DNA of 64,000 nt from Hymenobacter psoromatis (GCA_001596155.1 CP014771.1:1922001-1986000), one strand, 5' to 3'; counted from the first letter of the stretch, positions 1 to 9,486 are shown. Program-made: numbers and translations. The notes: generated by a model from the sequence alone, not told the origin.

Positions 1-772
1 CCCCCTCCACTTCAACCTGATGCGCGATGCCCGCCGCCCGCGCGATGGCCCGGATGCGCTCGACGTAGGCGCGGCGCGGAATGAGCGAGTCGCGTAGCGA
101 AATAACGCAGCCCCTACCCCCCTTCACGCCCTCCGTGACCCAGGTGATATCGCAGATGAGCGCCTGCCGCACGCCGTACGTCTCATAAATGAAGCGGGCC
201 AGGTAGGGCACGGAGCCGCCGCCGTGCTCCTCCCAGCACGAAAACGCGATGATGCCGTGCTCCAGGGTTTCGGCCAGGCGCAGGGCCGCCCACACTCCGA
301 GGCGGTTGTCGAGGTAGCAGCTTTGCACGGTCGTGGCCGTCTCGCGAAAGTCGCAGGCGAAGGTGAGGCTGGTGCCCGGCTCAATGTCGCGGCTGAACTC
401 ATAGCCGAGCACCTCCGTTTCGTCTTCGTCCTCTTTATTTTCTTCCACCGTCAGCGTACAGCTTATCTCGCCTTGCGAATCGCGTCCGACCAGCCGATAG
501 CCCGCCACGCACTCGGGCCCGCCAATGGGCACCAGCCCGCGCCCGTAGCGCACCGTGAAGCCGATGCTGTCGAGGTGGGCAAACACGGCGGTGCGCGGCT
601 GCCCAAACACCAGCAGCAGGCAATCCTGAAACCGATGCTCATCGTGCACCACCAGGGGCGGCTGGCGCCAGCCGGGGCCGTGCGTGCGCACATAATCGAG
701 CAGGAAGTGGGTCAGCGCGACCTCGTTGCCCGAGGGTGCCGCAATTTGGCAGAGAGTTTGGAGAAGCTGCAT
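1..772 (-). CDS. M42-family metallo-aminopeptidase, C-terminal part cut by window edge
   Basis: The protein starts at the ATG ending at 772 (MQLLQTLCQIAAPSGNE) and reads open to base 1, so about 257 residues are present and the C-terminus lies outside. M42 enzymes are cytosolic di-zinc aminopeptidases that trim peptides. The expected metal and catalytic positions are visible: AHLDSIGF with His66 and Asp68, YLDNRLG with Asp155, the EEHG pair at 181-182 and CDIT with Asp208. The N-terminal APSG motif is also typical. An acidic stretch (EENKEDEDETE, about 110-120) lies in the part where M42 enzymes carry an inserted domain. It is transcribed away from the TPR gene at 886, leaving a short divergent promoter gap. 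The family call is firm; the substrate cannot be told. Confidence 0.85.
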   Translation of the reverse strand, partial: MQLLQTLCQIAAPSGNEVALTHFLLDYVRTHGPGWRQPPLVVHDEHRFQDCLLLVFGQPRTAVFAHLDSIGFTVRYGRGLVPIGGPECVAGYRLVGRDSQGEISCTLTVEENKEDEDETEVLGYEFSRDIEPGTSLTFACDFRETATTVQSCYLDNRLGVWAALRLAETLEHGIIAFSCWEEHGGGSVPYLARFIYETYGVRQALICDITWVTEGVKGGRGCVISLRDSLIPRRAYVERIRAIARAAGIAHQVEVEG

Positions 773-885
773 CGGGTCAGGGCAGGAAGTAGTTTGGATA
801 AAGCTAAGACTACCGCCGTACTTTCGCCAGTTCATTGCCCATCCCCCGCCAGCAAGCGCTTGGTTATTTAGCATCTTTTGCCCGC

Positions 886-2160
886 ATGTCCGCTCCCGTT
901 CGCCTTTTACGCTTGCTGTCACTCGTTGGTCTGCTGAGCTTCGCGCTGGTTGGAAAAGCGCAACAGACCGCCGATACTACCCGCCTGCGCGTGGGCCAAG
1001 TGCCGGCGATGCGCACCATCGCGGTCGATACGGTAAACGTCCTACCCACCGCCGCCGACACCAAGGGCTGGCTGCTCCTGGATAAAGACATTCAACTGGA
1101 GCTGGACGGCGCGGTGCAGAATCTGTACAATTTCAAGTACGACAAGGCCGAGAAGCAGTTTCGTTCGCTGCGCCGGCGCTATCCAAACCATCCCATGCCC
1201 TATTTTCTGCTGGGCCTGAGCACTTGGTGGAAGATAATGCCCACCAACTTCGACACCAAGCAGTACGACAAGATTTTCTTCGCTTACATGGACACGGCCA
1301 ACACCTACGCCGAGCGGCTGGTGAAGGCCGACCCGCACAACTACGAAGGCTATTTCTTCCTCTCGGCTGCCAATGGCTTCGATGCCCGGCTCAACGCCGA
1401 GCGTCACAACTGGCGCAAGGCGACCTTCAGCAGCAAGCGGGCCCTCAATTATTTGCAGAAGAGCAGTGAAGCCAACGGCCTGAGTCCCGAATTTCTGTTC
1501 GGTGAGGCACTGTTTAATTACTATGCCGTCTGGATTCCCGAGAACTACCCTCTACTCAAGCCGGTATTACTTTTCTTCCCGAAAGGTAACAAACAGCTGG
1601 GTCTTAGCCAGCTGCGTACCGTAGCTAACAACGCTTTCTACACCGGAGTCGAGGCCAAGGTGTTCTTGATGAAGCTGCTGCACAACGATGAGCACCAAAC
1701 AGCCGCCGCCATGCCCATTGCCCGCGGCCTGGCCCTCAAATATCCCGACAATGGCTACTTTGCCCGCTTCTACGCTCTGCTGTGCTTCGACCAGGCCGAC
1801 TTCGCCGAGTGTGAGCGCGTCAGCCGCGACATCATCGATAAAATCAACGCCGGCATGCCGGGCTACGAGGCTACCAGCGGCCGCTACGCCATGTATTTCA
1901 TGGGCTACCTCATGCAGTACAAATACCGCGACTTACCCAAGGCCCAGGACTACTATAAGCGCTGCATCGTTTTCGCCGAAAGCAACGGGGAAACCGACGG
2001 CGGCTTCTACCTTTTCTCCAATGCCAACCTGGCCCGCATGGCCGAGCGCGACCGTGACTTGGCGGCCGCCCGCCGCTACTATGAGGTAGTAGCCGACAAA
2101 GCCGACCACAAGTCGGACCAGTACAAAGATGCCAAGGCGTGGCTGAAAAAGAATTCCTGA
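886..2160 (+). CDS. secreted tetratricopeptide-repeat protein
   Basis: A 424-residue protein starting MSAPVRLLRLLSLVGLL, chosen because this Met opens a good signal peptide that ends near GKAQQ. An in-frame ATG at 835 would put 17 residues before it and spoil the signal. The mature part is helical with TPR-like pairs, for example FKYDKAEKQFRSLRRRYPNHPMPYFLLGL and later KAQDYYKRCIVFAESNG and AAARRYYEVVADKADHKSDQYKDAKAWL. TPR proteins are scaffolds for protein contacts; in Bacteroidota many sit in the periplasm. No enzyme motif is seen. It is followed after 20 bases by a polytopic membrane protein on the same strand, so the two may form one transcript. Confidence 0.75.
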   Translation: MSAPVRLLRLLSLVGLLSFALVGKAQQTADTTRLRVGQVPAMRTIAVDTVNVLPTAADTKGWLLLDKDIQLELDGAVQNLYNFKYDKAEKQFRSLRRRYPNHPMPYFLLGLSTWWKIMPTNFDTKQYDKIFFAYMDTANTYAERLVKADPHNYEGYFFLSAANGFDARLNAERHNWRKATFSSKRALNYLQKSSEANGLSPEFLFGEALFNYYAVWIPENYPLLKPVLLFFPKGNKQLGLSQLRTVANNAFYTGVEAKVFLMKLLHNDEHQTAAAMPIARGLALKYPDNGYFARFYALLCFDQADFAECERVSRDIIDKINAGMPGYEATSGRYAMYFMGYLMQYKYRDLPKAQDYYKRCIVFAESNGETDGGFYLFSNANLARMAERDRDLAAARRYYEVVADKADHKSDQYKDAKAWLKKNS

Positions 2161-2180
2161 CCTGCTACTAGACCTATCTA

Positions 2181-3536
2181 ATGGAGCTATCAGACTTATT
2201 CTTAGGGCCGCTTTACCTGCTGCTCTTCTATTCCCTGGCTTTTGCGGTGCGCCCGGCTGTCACCAATAAATACACGAAGCAATTCTTTATTCCCGCCTTG
2301 ACCTTAAAATTTGTGGGGGCAATAGGCCTAGGTCTTATTTATCAATTTTATTACAGCGGGGGGGATACCTTCAATTACTTTCGTCATGTTAAGCTTATCA
2401 ATGCTGCGTTTTTTCAATCCTTCCCAACCTGGGTAAAGCTTATCCTGGATAATGGGGGTAGCAAAGACCCAGCGCTTTGGCCCTATACTGCGGGTATGTT
2501 TTGGCATCAAGCCAATTCCACGGAGTATCTGTTAGCGCGAATCGCGGCAGTCATTGGAATACTCTGTTTCACTAACTATACTGCTATCGCGCTGTTCTTC
2601 GCCGTTATTAGTTTTAGCGGCATGTGGGCCCTTTATATCACGATGGCCAAGATTCGGCCGCAAGTATATAAAGAGCTAGCCTGGACGATGTTCTACGTAC
2701 CCTCTTTATTCTTTTGGGGTTCAGGTCTGCTCAAAGACTCTCTCTGTATGGGTGCTCTGGGCTGGCTATTCTACGGGTTTTATCGCGGTACTATTCAAAA
2801 ACAAGCCGTTGTTAAAAGCTTATCCATCACTTTATTAGCTGCTTATATTTTATTTAATATAAAGGTCTACATATTATTATGTTTTCTACCAGCCGCTTTA
2901 TTGTGGGTATTCAATGAAAATAATGCTCGCATCAAAAACGCTACGGTTCGGATGCTGGTTAAACCCATTTTCTTTGCGCTTGGGGGTGTTGTGGCTATAT
3001 ATGCTGCCACTAACTTAACGAAGGGCGACGAAAAATATGATATTGATAAGATTGGTGAGCGCAGTAAGATTACGGCTGACTATCTCTATGAGGTCAGCCA
3101 AAAGCAGGAAGGCTCCGCCTATAACTTGGGTAAACAGGATGGTACGCTCGGGGGTATGGCTAAACTAGCGCCGCAGGCTATCGCAACTTCTCTGTTCCGA
3201 CCTTTCCTATGGGAAGCCCACAATCCGGTAATGCTGCTATCTGCCATTGAAGCAACTTTTTTCTTGGTCTTTACACTGCGCATCTTCTGGCGCACGGGTA
3301 TTGGCACTACCCTATCTTTGATTGGCCAGACCCCGGTACTACTCATGTGCTTCATCTTTTCACTGATATTTGCAGCATCCGTTGGCATTACCAGCTCCAA
3401 CTTTGGCACGCTGGTCCGTTACAAGATTCCCCTAATACCTTTTTATTTGGGTAGCTTATATATTTTGCAAAGTATTGCGGCTGAAAAAAGCAGGCGGCGC
3501 GTGGCATCGACCCGCCGAAAGCACCAAATTGCTTAG
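2181..3536 (+). CDS. polytopic membrane protein, possible polysaccharide polymerase-like
   Basis: A 451-residue protein with about ten hydrophobic segments, beginning LFLGPLYLLLFYSLAFAV and ending before a basic tail KSRRRVASTRRKHQ. A loop with many charged residues (KGDEKYDIDKIGERSKITADYL, about 280-300) separates two membrane blocks. I do not recognise the family. The size, the many helices and the position at the end of a sugar locus resemble O-antigen polymerases (Wzy) or EpsG-type proteins, but no diagnostic motif was found, so this is only a suggestion. Its DNA is clearly more AT-rich than the TPR gene in front, like the locus that follows. It converges on the glycosyltransferase at 3548 with an 11-base gap. 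Confidence 0.6.
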   Translation: MELSDLFLGPLYLLLFYSLAFAVRPAVTNKYTKQFFIPALTLKFVGAIGLGLIYQFYYSGGDTFNYFRHVKLINAAFFQSFPTWVKLILDNGGSKDPALWPYTAGMFWHQANSTEYLLARIAAVIGILCFTNYTAIALFFAVISFSGMWALYITMAKIRPQVYKELAWTMFYVPSLFFWGSGLLKDSLCMGALGWLFYGFYRGTIQKQAVVKSLSITLLAAYILFNIKVYILLCFLPAALLWVFNENNARIKNATVRMLVKPIFFALGGVVAIYAATNLTKGDEKYDIDKIGERSKITADYLYEVSQKQEGSAYNLGKQDGTLGGMAKLAPQAIATSLFRPFLWEAHNPVMLLSAIEATFFLVFTLRIFWRTGIGTTLSLIGQTPVLLMCFIFSLIFAASVGITSSNFGTLVRYKIPLIPFYLGSLYILQSIAAEKSRRRVASTRRKHQIA

Positions 3537-3547
3537 CACCGATACTT

Positions 3548-4624
3548 TTAGGCAGCGAACAGACTCAGGAAGTTAGTAGTATTGGCTTGCACCGAGTAGC
3601 GGGCTACTACCGTTGCGCGCGCCGCTACCCCTAGCTTTTGCCGCAGACCAGGGTCAGTGAGCAGCTGGCGCAGGCGAGCCTCCCACTCAACTGGCGTAGA
3701 GCAGACATAGCCGTTATAATCGTTCTGCACAACCTCGGTGTTCATGCCTACCGGTGACACCAGGGCTGGAATACCCAGCGCCATGTACTGCAAGGCTTTA
3801 AAAGCGCACTTGCCCTTCGCCCACGGGTCGTCTTCGAGCGGCATCAGCCCCACGTGAAATTCGAGTAAGTCGGCTATCTCCGTAGCTTTGCACCAAGGCA
3901 CGAATACGAGTGAGCGCAGGGGTAGGGCGGGTAGCTGATTGGAGATTACCCGAAATTCGAAGTCCAGGCCCTCCGCTTCCAGTTGCGCTAGCACAGGTAC
4001 TAGCTGGTCAAGGTACTTGAGCGTCGAATGCGTTCCCGTCCACCCGATAACCAATCGGCCCGGTGCCGCCTGGTCGCGCACCTGATTATGCAGGTGCTCA
4101 GTATCAATAGTAGTTGGGTTTACCAGGGAATGCGCGTTAAACTGCCGGGCGTAGGCAGTCAGGTAGCCATTTCCGCAGCTGTTTTTGTGGGCCCAACGGC
4201 AAATGCTGGCTACTTTCTGATGCCACTTCAGGCCCGCCGCAATGCGGTTGGCCTCCGAGGTGTTGGCCAGCCAGATAGCATCGTCAAAATCATAAATGAT
4301 TTTTTTGCCCAGCACTTTAGCCAGCAGCCACTCCAGCACCGGAGGCCCTAGTGGTGCGGCTTCCCGATGAATAAAAACAAAATCATAGGCCGGCACTTGC
4401 CAGAGCAAGGCAAACCGCCGCCCAAAACCTGACGCAATACCCCCCGCCTTCCGCAACGCATGGCCTGGCTTATAAAGAATAGCCCAGGTAGCCGCTGACA
4501 AAAATGGCTTCAGGTCGTATGTATGCCCCTCCTTCGTTAGAATATCCAGGTATTGCTCAAACCGAAAGCGCTGCGAGGGTGCCTGCCCGTGGGGATAAGG
4601 TGCCAGAAAAAGAATCTTTGCCAT
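3548..4624 (-). CDS. glycosyltransferase, GT4-like
   Basis: A 358-residue GT-B type glycosyltransferase. The N-terminal half starts MAKILFLAPYPHGQAPSQRFRFEQY, a form common in GT4 enzymes of surface-sugar loci. The C-terminal half carries IGWTGTHSTLKYL, then GLMPLEDDPWAKGKCAFKALQYMALGIPALVSPVGMNTEVV, in which the KGKCAFK and the Glu-bearing loop correspond to the donor-nucleotide site. It would add a sugar to a lipid-linked glycan on the cytoplasmic side; donor and acceptor are unknown. Its ATG overlaps the stop of the gene upstream by one base (TAATG), so the two are translationally coupled. It is the last gene of the minus-strand locus. Confidence 0.8.
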   Translation of the reverse strand: MAKILFLAPYPHGQAPSQRFRFEQYLDILTKEGHTYDLKPFLSAATWAILYKPGHALRKAGGIASGFGRRFALLWQVPAYDFVFIHREAAPLGPPVLEWLLAKVLGKKIIYDFDDAIWLANTSEANRIAAGLKWHQKVASICRWAHKNSCGNGYLTAYARQFNAHSLVNPTTIDTEHLHNQVRDQAAPGRLVIGWTGTHSTLKYLDQLVPVLAQLEAEGLDFEFRVISNQLPALPLRSLVFVPWCKATEIADLLEFHVGLMPLEDDPWAKGKCAFKALQYMALGIPALVSPVGMNTEVVQNDYNGYVCSTPVEWEARLRQLLTDPGLRQKLGVAARATVVARYSVQANTTNFLSLFAA

Positions 4625-5862
4625 TAGCTACTAATCGGTCGCGTAGTACAAGCGCTAGCCTGGGGTAGTAGCGTTGCGTAAGCTTGACGAGCTTGGTTAA
4701 GGGAGCGATGTCGCAGGGCCAGTTCGCGTACCCGTGCCCGGCTGTCAGGAGCCCGCCAGATGAGGTCCAGCTGCCGCAAAGCATCGGGCAGCGTGGCCGG
4801 GTAGTCTAAATCAAAAACCGCTCCGCCGCCCTCGGCTTGTATAATCGCCGAATCATCACCAATACCAGGGGGTAGCAGTACCGGTAGGCCACTGGCCCAG
4901 TATTCGCCTATCTTAATAGCGGAACAGAACAGCCGACACTTAGCGGGCTTGATAGTAGCAAAGGCGAAGTCGGCGGCCGACAAATAATCGGGCACCTCCT
5001 GGTGCGGAGCTTTCGTAATGTGCGCGTGCGCTACGGGCAGGCCAGCTTCGGCTAAGCGCTGTTGCACGTCGGCCACCCGGTCGGGGGTAAGAATGAGCAA
5101 GCGGAAAGCGGGCCCAAAGTAGTCGGCGGCGGCCCGAAAAACAGCGAAAGCTTCCCGGTCATAATAAATACCACCAAATTTTCCCACGTAGATGCCAACT
5201 ACTGCCGCTGAGTCATCAAACCCTAGCAACTGACGCACCCGCTGGCGGGCAACTGCATTAAAAGCAAAGGCCGTCGCATCGACCGAGCAGGGCACCGTGG
5301 CAATATGCGCAGCGCCTACCCCCTCCCGAATAAGCTGATGTCGGTAATTCTCGGCTACCGGCATTAGCCCGAGCGCCAACTGCTTCTGCCGTTTCTCCCA
5401 GTGTCGCTGAAACAAGTAGCGAGGGTCGTAGCGCCGCCATACCCCCGATTCCAGCATATAGTCGGCGTGGGGCTCAAACGACTCGACATAAAAGGGCAGC
5501 TTGGTTTTTTGCCACACCAGGTAAGCCAGTGCCCCCGCCGGCGCGCCCCGCGCCAGGATAAAATCGGGCTTAAACTCCGCCACCTGCTTTACCAACTCGG
5601 CCGGAAAACGGGTAAAATCCTCTATTTTATTGAGAATGACGTTGCGGCCGGGCCGTGAGCGTAGGGGCTCAAACGATATTTTGCTGGCCTCAAAACCGGG
5701 CGCAAATACCAAATCGTCCTGCGCCCGTGAGCCGCGCTCGATGGTGACGAGGCAAATAGCCGTTACGTCGGGCCGCTCCTGCAGCAAGCGCAAATGTGGA
5801 AGAATAGTACTAGTTGTTAACCCATCCTGTATGCCCCAGTACCCCAAAAATAATATTCGCAT
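4624..5862 (-). CDS. glycosyltransferase family 4, paralog A
   Basis: A 412-residue GT-B glycosyltransferase starting MRILFLGYWGIQDGLTTSTI. Signature parts are FILARGAPAGALAYLVWQKT (about 105-125), VPCSVDATAF, VGIYVGKFGGIYYDREAF and the C-terminal IKIGEYWASGLPVLLPPGIGDDSAII, which is the donor-binding end. It closely resembles the next gene upstream (6123-7343) over its whole length, most of all in the first half, so they are tandem duplicates. They differ just before the donor site: here ATIKPAKCRLFCSAIKIGEYW, there LHRPTPYVSPIKVGEYW. This may mean different sugar specificity. The upstream gap (5863-6122) is AT-rich and holds no gene that I can see. Confidence 0.85.
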   Translation of the reverse strand: MRILFLGYWGIQDGLTTSTILPHLRLLQERPDVTAICLVTIERGSRAQDDLVFAPGFEASKISFEPLRSRPGRNVILNKIEDFTRFPAELVKQVAEFKPDFILARGAPAGALAYLVWQKTKLPFYVESFEPHADYMLESGVWRRYDPRYLFQRHWEKRQKQLALGLMPVAENYRHQLIREGVGAAHIATVPCSVDATAFAFNAVARQRVRQLLGFDDSAAVVGIYVGKFGGIYYDREAFAVFRAAADYFGPAFRLLILTPDRVADVQQRLAEAGLPVAHAHITKAPHQEVPDYLSAADFAFATIKPAKCRLFCSAIKIGEYWASGLPVLLPPGIGDDSAIIQAEGGGAVFDLDYPATLPDALRQLDLIWRAPDSRARVRELALRHRSLNQARQAYATLLPQASACTTRPISS

Positions 5863-6122
5863 AGACTTTATGGCGAAAAACGCTTGGCACGCAACTAAAG
5901 AGATTGTACTAAATACGTAGTTCGCCTTTTATCGGAAATTAAAATAATTATTAGTAATACATTAAATTATTTTACATCGAAGTAATGAGAGATAATTATA
6001 ATAAAACAACTGAATTTAAAAATTTTTTCAATAGCTTGAAGCGAAGCCTACGTTTCTTAATTCGACCATCAAAAACACTAAATGCACGTTTGATGCAATC
6101 GTCCTAACCCGCAACTATTTTA

Positions 6123-7343
6123 TCAAAATATGAAAACTTGCGTGACTACATATGCTGCAAATAATCGTTTGTATGCTCTACTAGCATAGTTACTTGAACG
6201 ATAATGGATAGCTAACTGTCGAATACGCAAGCGATGGGCTGCGTCGTTCAAAATAGAATGCAATTGGCAAAGCGCCTTTGCAACACTCCCTGGGTGACTT
6301 AAGTTGAGTACTGCTCCGGCACCTTCCTGCTGAATAATACCGGAATCGTCGCCTACCCCTTCTGTTAGCAATACTGGTAATCCGTTGGCCCAGTACTCCC
6401 CTACCTTAATGGGTGAAACGTAGGGGGTAGGCCGGTGCAGGCCAAATCCAAAATCAGCCGCAGAGAGATAATTGGGAACCTGACTAAAGGGTGCAAAGAC
6501 GATGGATACCCGACTGCTATCTACCCCTGCGGCGAACAATTTTTGCTGTAGCTCTTCAGCAGGCTGAGGCGTCAGGATAAGCAGGTAGAAGTCGGGGCCG
6601 AAGTAGTCAGCCACTTGGCGAAATAGCCCGAAGGCCTCCGCATCGTAGTAGATGCCCCCAAACTTGCCCACGTACACCCCTACCACCGCCGCCGGTCTAA
6701 TGCCCAACTGCTGGCGTAGCCGCATGCGCGCCTCCACATCGAACGAAAATGCTTCCGCATCCACCGAGCACGGCACCGTCACTACCTGCCCGGCTGGTAA
6801 ACCTTCGGCCAGCAGCTGCCGCCGGTAGTTTTCAGCCACTGGCATCAGCCCCTGCGCGTAGCGCTTTTGCTGCCTTTCCCAGTATCGCTGGAACAGATAG
6901 CGGGGGTCATAGCGCCGCCACACGCCTGCCTGACGCATATACTCGGAGTGTGGCTCGAACGACTCGACGTAAAATGGCAGATTGGTTTTTTGCCATACTA
7001 AGTAGGCCAGTGCCCCCGCCGGGGCACCCCGCGCCAGGATAAAATCAGGCTTAAACTCCGCTACCTGCTGTATCAACTCCCGAGGAAATCGCCGAAAATC
7101 ATCTATCTTATTTAATAAAACCGGCATTCCAACCCGCGACAACAGCGGGGCGAACGTTATTTTGGTAGCTGCGAAGGGTAATACCAGTGCCGGAGGAAGC
7201 TGAGACGTTGTGCCCCGCTCAATTGTTATTAATAAGATAGCTTCAACGTCAGCATTTTCCTGGAGCAAGCGTAGGTGTGGCAACACCGTAGCGGTAGTTA
7301 GCGGGTCCTGAAGCGACCAATAGCCTAAAAATATAAGTCGCAT
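6123..7343 (-). CDS. glycosyltransferase family 4, paralog B
   Basis: A 406-residue GT-B glycosyltransferase, sister of the gene at 4624-5862. It starts MRLIFLGYWSLQDPLTTATV and carries the same FKPDFILARGAPAGALAYLV, VPCSVDAEAF, VGVYVGKFGGIYYDAEAF and IKVGEYWANGLPVLLTEGVGDDSGII parts. The identical block around residues 90-125, compared with more divergent ends, fits either strong constraint or gene conversion between the copies. The C-terminus ends in a hydrophobic VVTQVFIF tail that paralog A lacks. It is 33 bases behind the GT2 gene, so probably the same transcript. Donor and acceptor cannot be told. Confidence 0.85.
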   Translation of the reverse strand: MRLIFLGYWSLQDPLTTATVLPHLRLLQENADVEAILLITIERGTTSQLPPALVLPFAATKITFAPLLSRVGMPVLLNKIDDFRRFPRELIQQVAEFKPDFILARGAPAGALAYLVWQKTNLPFYVESFEPHSEYMRQAGVWRRYDPRYLFQRYWERQQKRYAQGLMPVAENYRRQLLAEGLPAGQVVTVPCSVDAEAFSFDVEARMRLRQQLGIRPAAVVGVYVGKFGGIYYDAEAFGLFRQVADYFGPDFYLLILTPQPAEELQQKLFAAGVDSSRVSIVFAPFSQVPNYLSAADFGFGLHRPTPYVSPIKVGEYWANGLPVLLTEGVGDDSGIIQQEGAGAVLNLSHPGSVAKALCQLHSILNDAAHRLRIRQLAIHYRSSNYASRAYKRLFAAYVVTQVFIF

Positions 7344-7376
7344 CTTATCATTAGTTGATAGAAGTTATTTTTATAC

Positions 7377-8297
7377 TTAACCACGCTTGCTTTTCAGCCA
7401 TTGAATCAGTGCTGGATTAATCAGGGTCCGTAATAACAGTGCTGCCGCCGCCCGGCCGGGCAGGCCATTGGCTGCCCGCCGCGCAAATTTGATAGCCTGG
7501 AGCTGATGCCCATCAATATGAGCGTGAATTGCACAAAGATAGTAAATGCGTCCCAGCAACCGCCGGCTCTGGTCGGTTGTCAGGGTCAGGTGCTGCTGCA
7601 TCCAACCAGCGGCCAGTTCCAACCGCCGAATGAGACCTTGGTTGTCGGCCCGCATAGAGCGCTGGTCATGGTCATTCATGGTTAAGGTCACAGCATCCAC
7701 AAGTTGCACGGCGGCTCCGTGCTGGGTATTCTCCAGCATAAACATCCAGTCCTCCACGGCAGCGTAGCGCCGGTCTTCCTCAAACTTTTTTAGCGCTGAG
7801 TTGGCCCGGCGCACGCAGACATTGCAGGCCAGCACATTACCCGTCAGGAAAGTCTCAAAGCCCAGTGGCCCGGCGGGTAGCCATGCTATATCGCTCGGCC
7901 GGCGCTGCCCCTGGCGGTCAAAATCATACTTGGTGGCGATAAAGTCGGGCGGGGTAGCGGCAGCCGCAATGGCGGCGCGCAATGTGCGCAAGTGGTTGGG
8001 GTGCAACAGGTCGTCCGAGTCCAGAAACAGCGCGTATTCGCCCCGCGCCCGCGCCAGACCATAATTACGGGCCGCGCCGCGCTCGGCGTTTTCCTTGGGC
8101 AGGTAGCGCAGGCGCGGGTCAAGGTAACGGCCTACTACCTCAGCGGTAGCATCCTGGCTACCATCGTCTACTACCAGTACTTCAAAGCTCGCCTCTTGCT
8201 GGCTCAGCACCGAGTCGAGCGTAAGCCCGATAAGGTCGGCCCGATTGTAAGTAGGGATAATGATGCTGAAGAAAGGCGGGCTGGCAGTAGTCGTCAT
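7377..8297 (-). CDS. glycosyltransferase family 2
   Basis: A 306-residue GT-A enzyme. The start chosen is MTTTASPPFFSIIIPTYNRADL at 8297, because it lies 5 bases after the stop of the gene upstream and gives the usual short N-terminus; an open frame extends to 8366 inside that gene. Motifs are FSIIIPTYNRAD (nucleotide binding), VLVVDDGSQD, NAERGAARNYGLARARGEYALFLDSDD with the DSD metal-binding triad, and EDRRYAAVEDWMFML, where a catalytic acidic residue is expected. It likely transfers a sugar from a nucleotide donor to a lipid-linked glycan. Start spacing suggests coupling with the gene at 8303. Confidence 0.88.
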   Translation of the reverse strand: MTTTASPPFFSIIIPTYNRADLIGLTLDSVLSQQEASFEVLVVDDGSQDATAEVVGRYLDPRLRYLPKENAERGAARNYGLARARGEYALFLDSDDLLHPNHLRTLRAAIAAAATPPDFIATKYDFDRQGQRRPSDIAWLPAGPLGFETFLTGNVLACNVCVRRANSALKKFEEDRRYAAVEDWMFMLENTQHGAAVQLVDAVTLTMNDHDQRSMRADNQGLIRRLELAAGWMQQHLTLTTDQSRRLLGRIYYLCAIHAHIDGHQLQAIKFARRAANGLPGRAAAALLLRTLINPALIQWLKSKRG

Positions 8298-8302
8298 AGC
8301 TT

Positions 8303-9313
8303 TTACTCCACTTCGCACCCGAAGCTGAGATACTGTGCTTTGAATTTCTGAATCCACTTTGCCCACTCCGCTACGCTAACGCGCGCATCGCCGGTGGCCT
8401 GTAAAATAGCGCCCAAATAGTCCTGACTGAAGTCGGCCGGAAAATTCTGCATAGGGTCAAGCCGGCCTTGCCGCCAAGCTTCATTCAGGTGGTGATTGAA
8501 AGCAAAAATGTCCAGGCCTACTCCTTTATACATATTGGTAGTAGAGGTTATGAAGGAGGTTTTGGTTAGTTCCACCCGGCTTTTGGCGTAGCGGCCGTGC
8601 TGCTGCTTATACCACTGCCCAGCTTTTTGCAGCTGCTGCACCTCATCAACATGCGTCTGTTCGTCCTGCCACAGGTGGAGCCAATACCGCTTGGTAAAGA
8701 AGGCAGATGCTACTCCATAAAGCGTATACACAGGTAATTGCAGTTGGAAATCACTACGCAACAGGCGCATGAGCCCCAGCTTTTTCATCATCGACCGGAC
8801 GCCTAGCTTGTTGAGCACCAGTAGGTCTGAAGCAAGCGGAATATGCGGAATGATTTCTTCCAGATGTTCTCCTACTGGCACCTTGCGCCCCGTGATAACA
8901 GCTGGATTACCCAACCAACTGATTTTAACCATATCTAATTGCTGAGCCTGCATCGTATGCTCAATAGCGGCTAATTGCAATGGCCCAGTCAGCCAGATAT
9001 CGTCTTCCAGCAGCAGGAAGATATCGGAACCTGCGGCCACGTGTTCTAGCCACAGGCCGGTTGGAATAGTTCGCTGGTCAAAGGTGCGTTCGCCAGCCAC
9101 GTGCGCCCGCAAAGCGACTACTTTAGCTTCATATAAGGGCGAAGTGAAGATAGCTACTTCTGGAAACTGCTCCTTAATACGAACTAAGTATTCAGGCGGC
9201 GTCCCGTCATCCAGTACCCGAATACAATAGTTTCCCACCGCAAACCGATAAATACTACGCAGGCAGCGTTCTAGATAATAGGGACGATTAAATGATTTTA
9301 TGAATATGTCCAT
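8303..9313 (-). CDS. glycosyltransferase, GT2-like
   Basis: A 336-residue protein that starts MDIFIKSFNRPYYLERCLRSIY, the usual first strand and helix of GT-A enzymes. It continues with CIRVLDDGTPPEYLV and IFLLLEDDIWLTGP, where EDD is the DxD-like metal site. The C-terminal half (WRQGRLDPMQNFPADFSQDYL) is not familiar. The call as a sugar transferase is by fold motif only. The 295-base gap upstream, to 9608, holds the terminator at 9461-9486 and otherwise nothing clear, so this gene probably has its own promoter there. Confidence 0.75.
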   Translation of the reverse strand: MDIFIKSFNRPYYLERCLRSIYRFAVGNYCIRVLDDGTPPEYLVRIKEQFPEVAIFTSPLYEAKVVALRAHVAGERTFDQRTIPTGLWLEHVAAGSDIFLLLEDDIWLTGPLQLAAIEHTMQAQQLDMVKISWLGNPAVITGRKVPVGEHLEEIIPHIPLASDLLVLNKLGVRSMMKKLGLMRLLRSDFQLQLPVYTLYGVASAFFTKRYWLHLWQDEQTHVDEVQQLQKAGQWYKQQHGRYAKSRVELTKTSFITSTTNMYKGVGLDIFAFNHHLNEAWRQGRLDPMQNFPADFSQDYLGAILQATGDARVSVAEWAKWIQKFKAQYLSFGCEVE

Positions 9314-9460
9314 AAGGAATGGATACTAATGCAATTAAAAAAGGCAAAACGTCAAGCAAGCCGCCTAGCGCTTGGTCAGAGCATCTTTACATCTGAAAAT
9401 GAGGGTTATTCCCTTATAAAATAGATGGTATGCATCACCTTTCGGGAAACTCTGTGTATA

Positions 9461-9486
9461 AAAGCCCGCGGAGTTTCGCGGGCGCA
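9461..9486 (-). terminator. rho-independent terminator after the flippase gene
   Basis: Read on the minus strand, the stem GCCCGCG / CGCGGGC (arms 9464-9470 and 9477-9483, loop of 6) is followed by CTTTTAT. It lies 125 bases after the stop of the flippase gene at 9609 and would separate that gene from the glycosyltransferases further on. Confidence 0.65.

Noticed and set aside
224..871. 215-codon plus-strand frame at the left edge
   Set aside because: It lies opposite the M42 peptidase, whose metal residues are all present on the minus strand.
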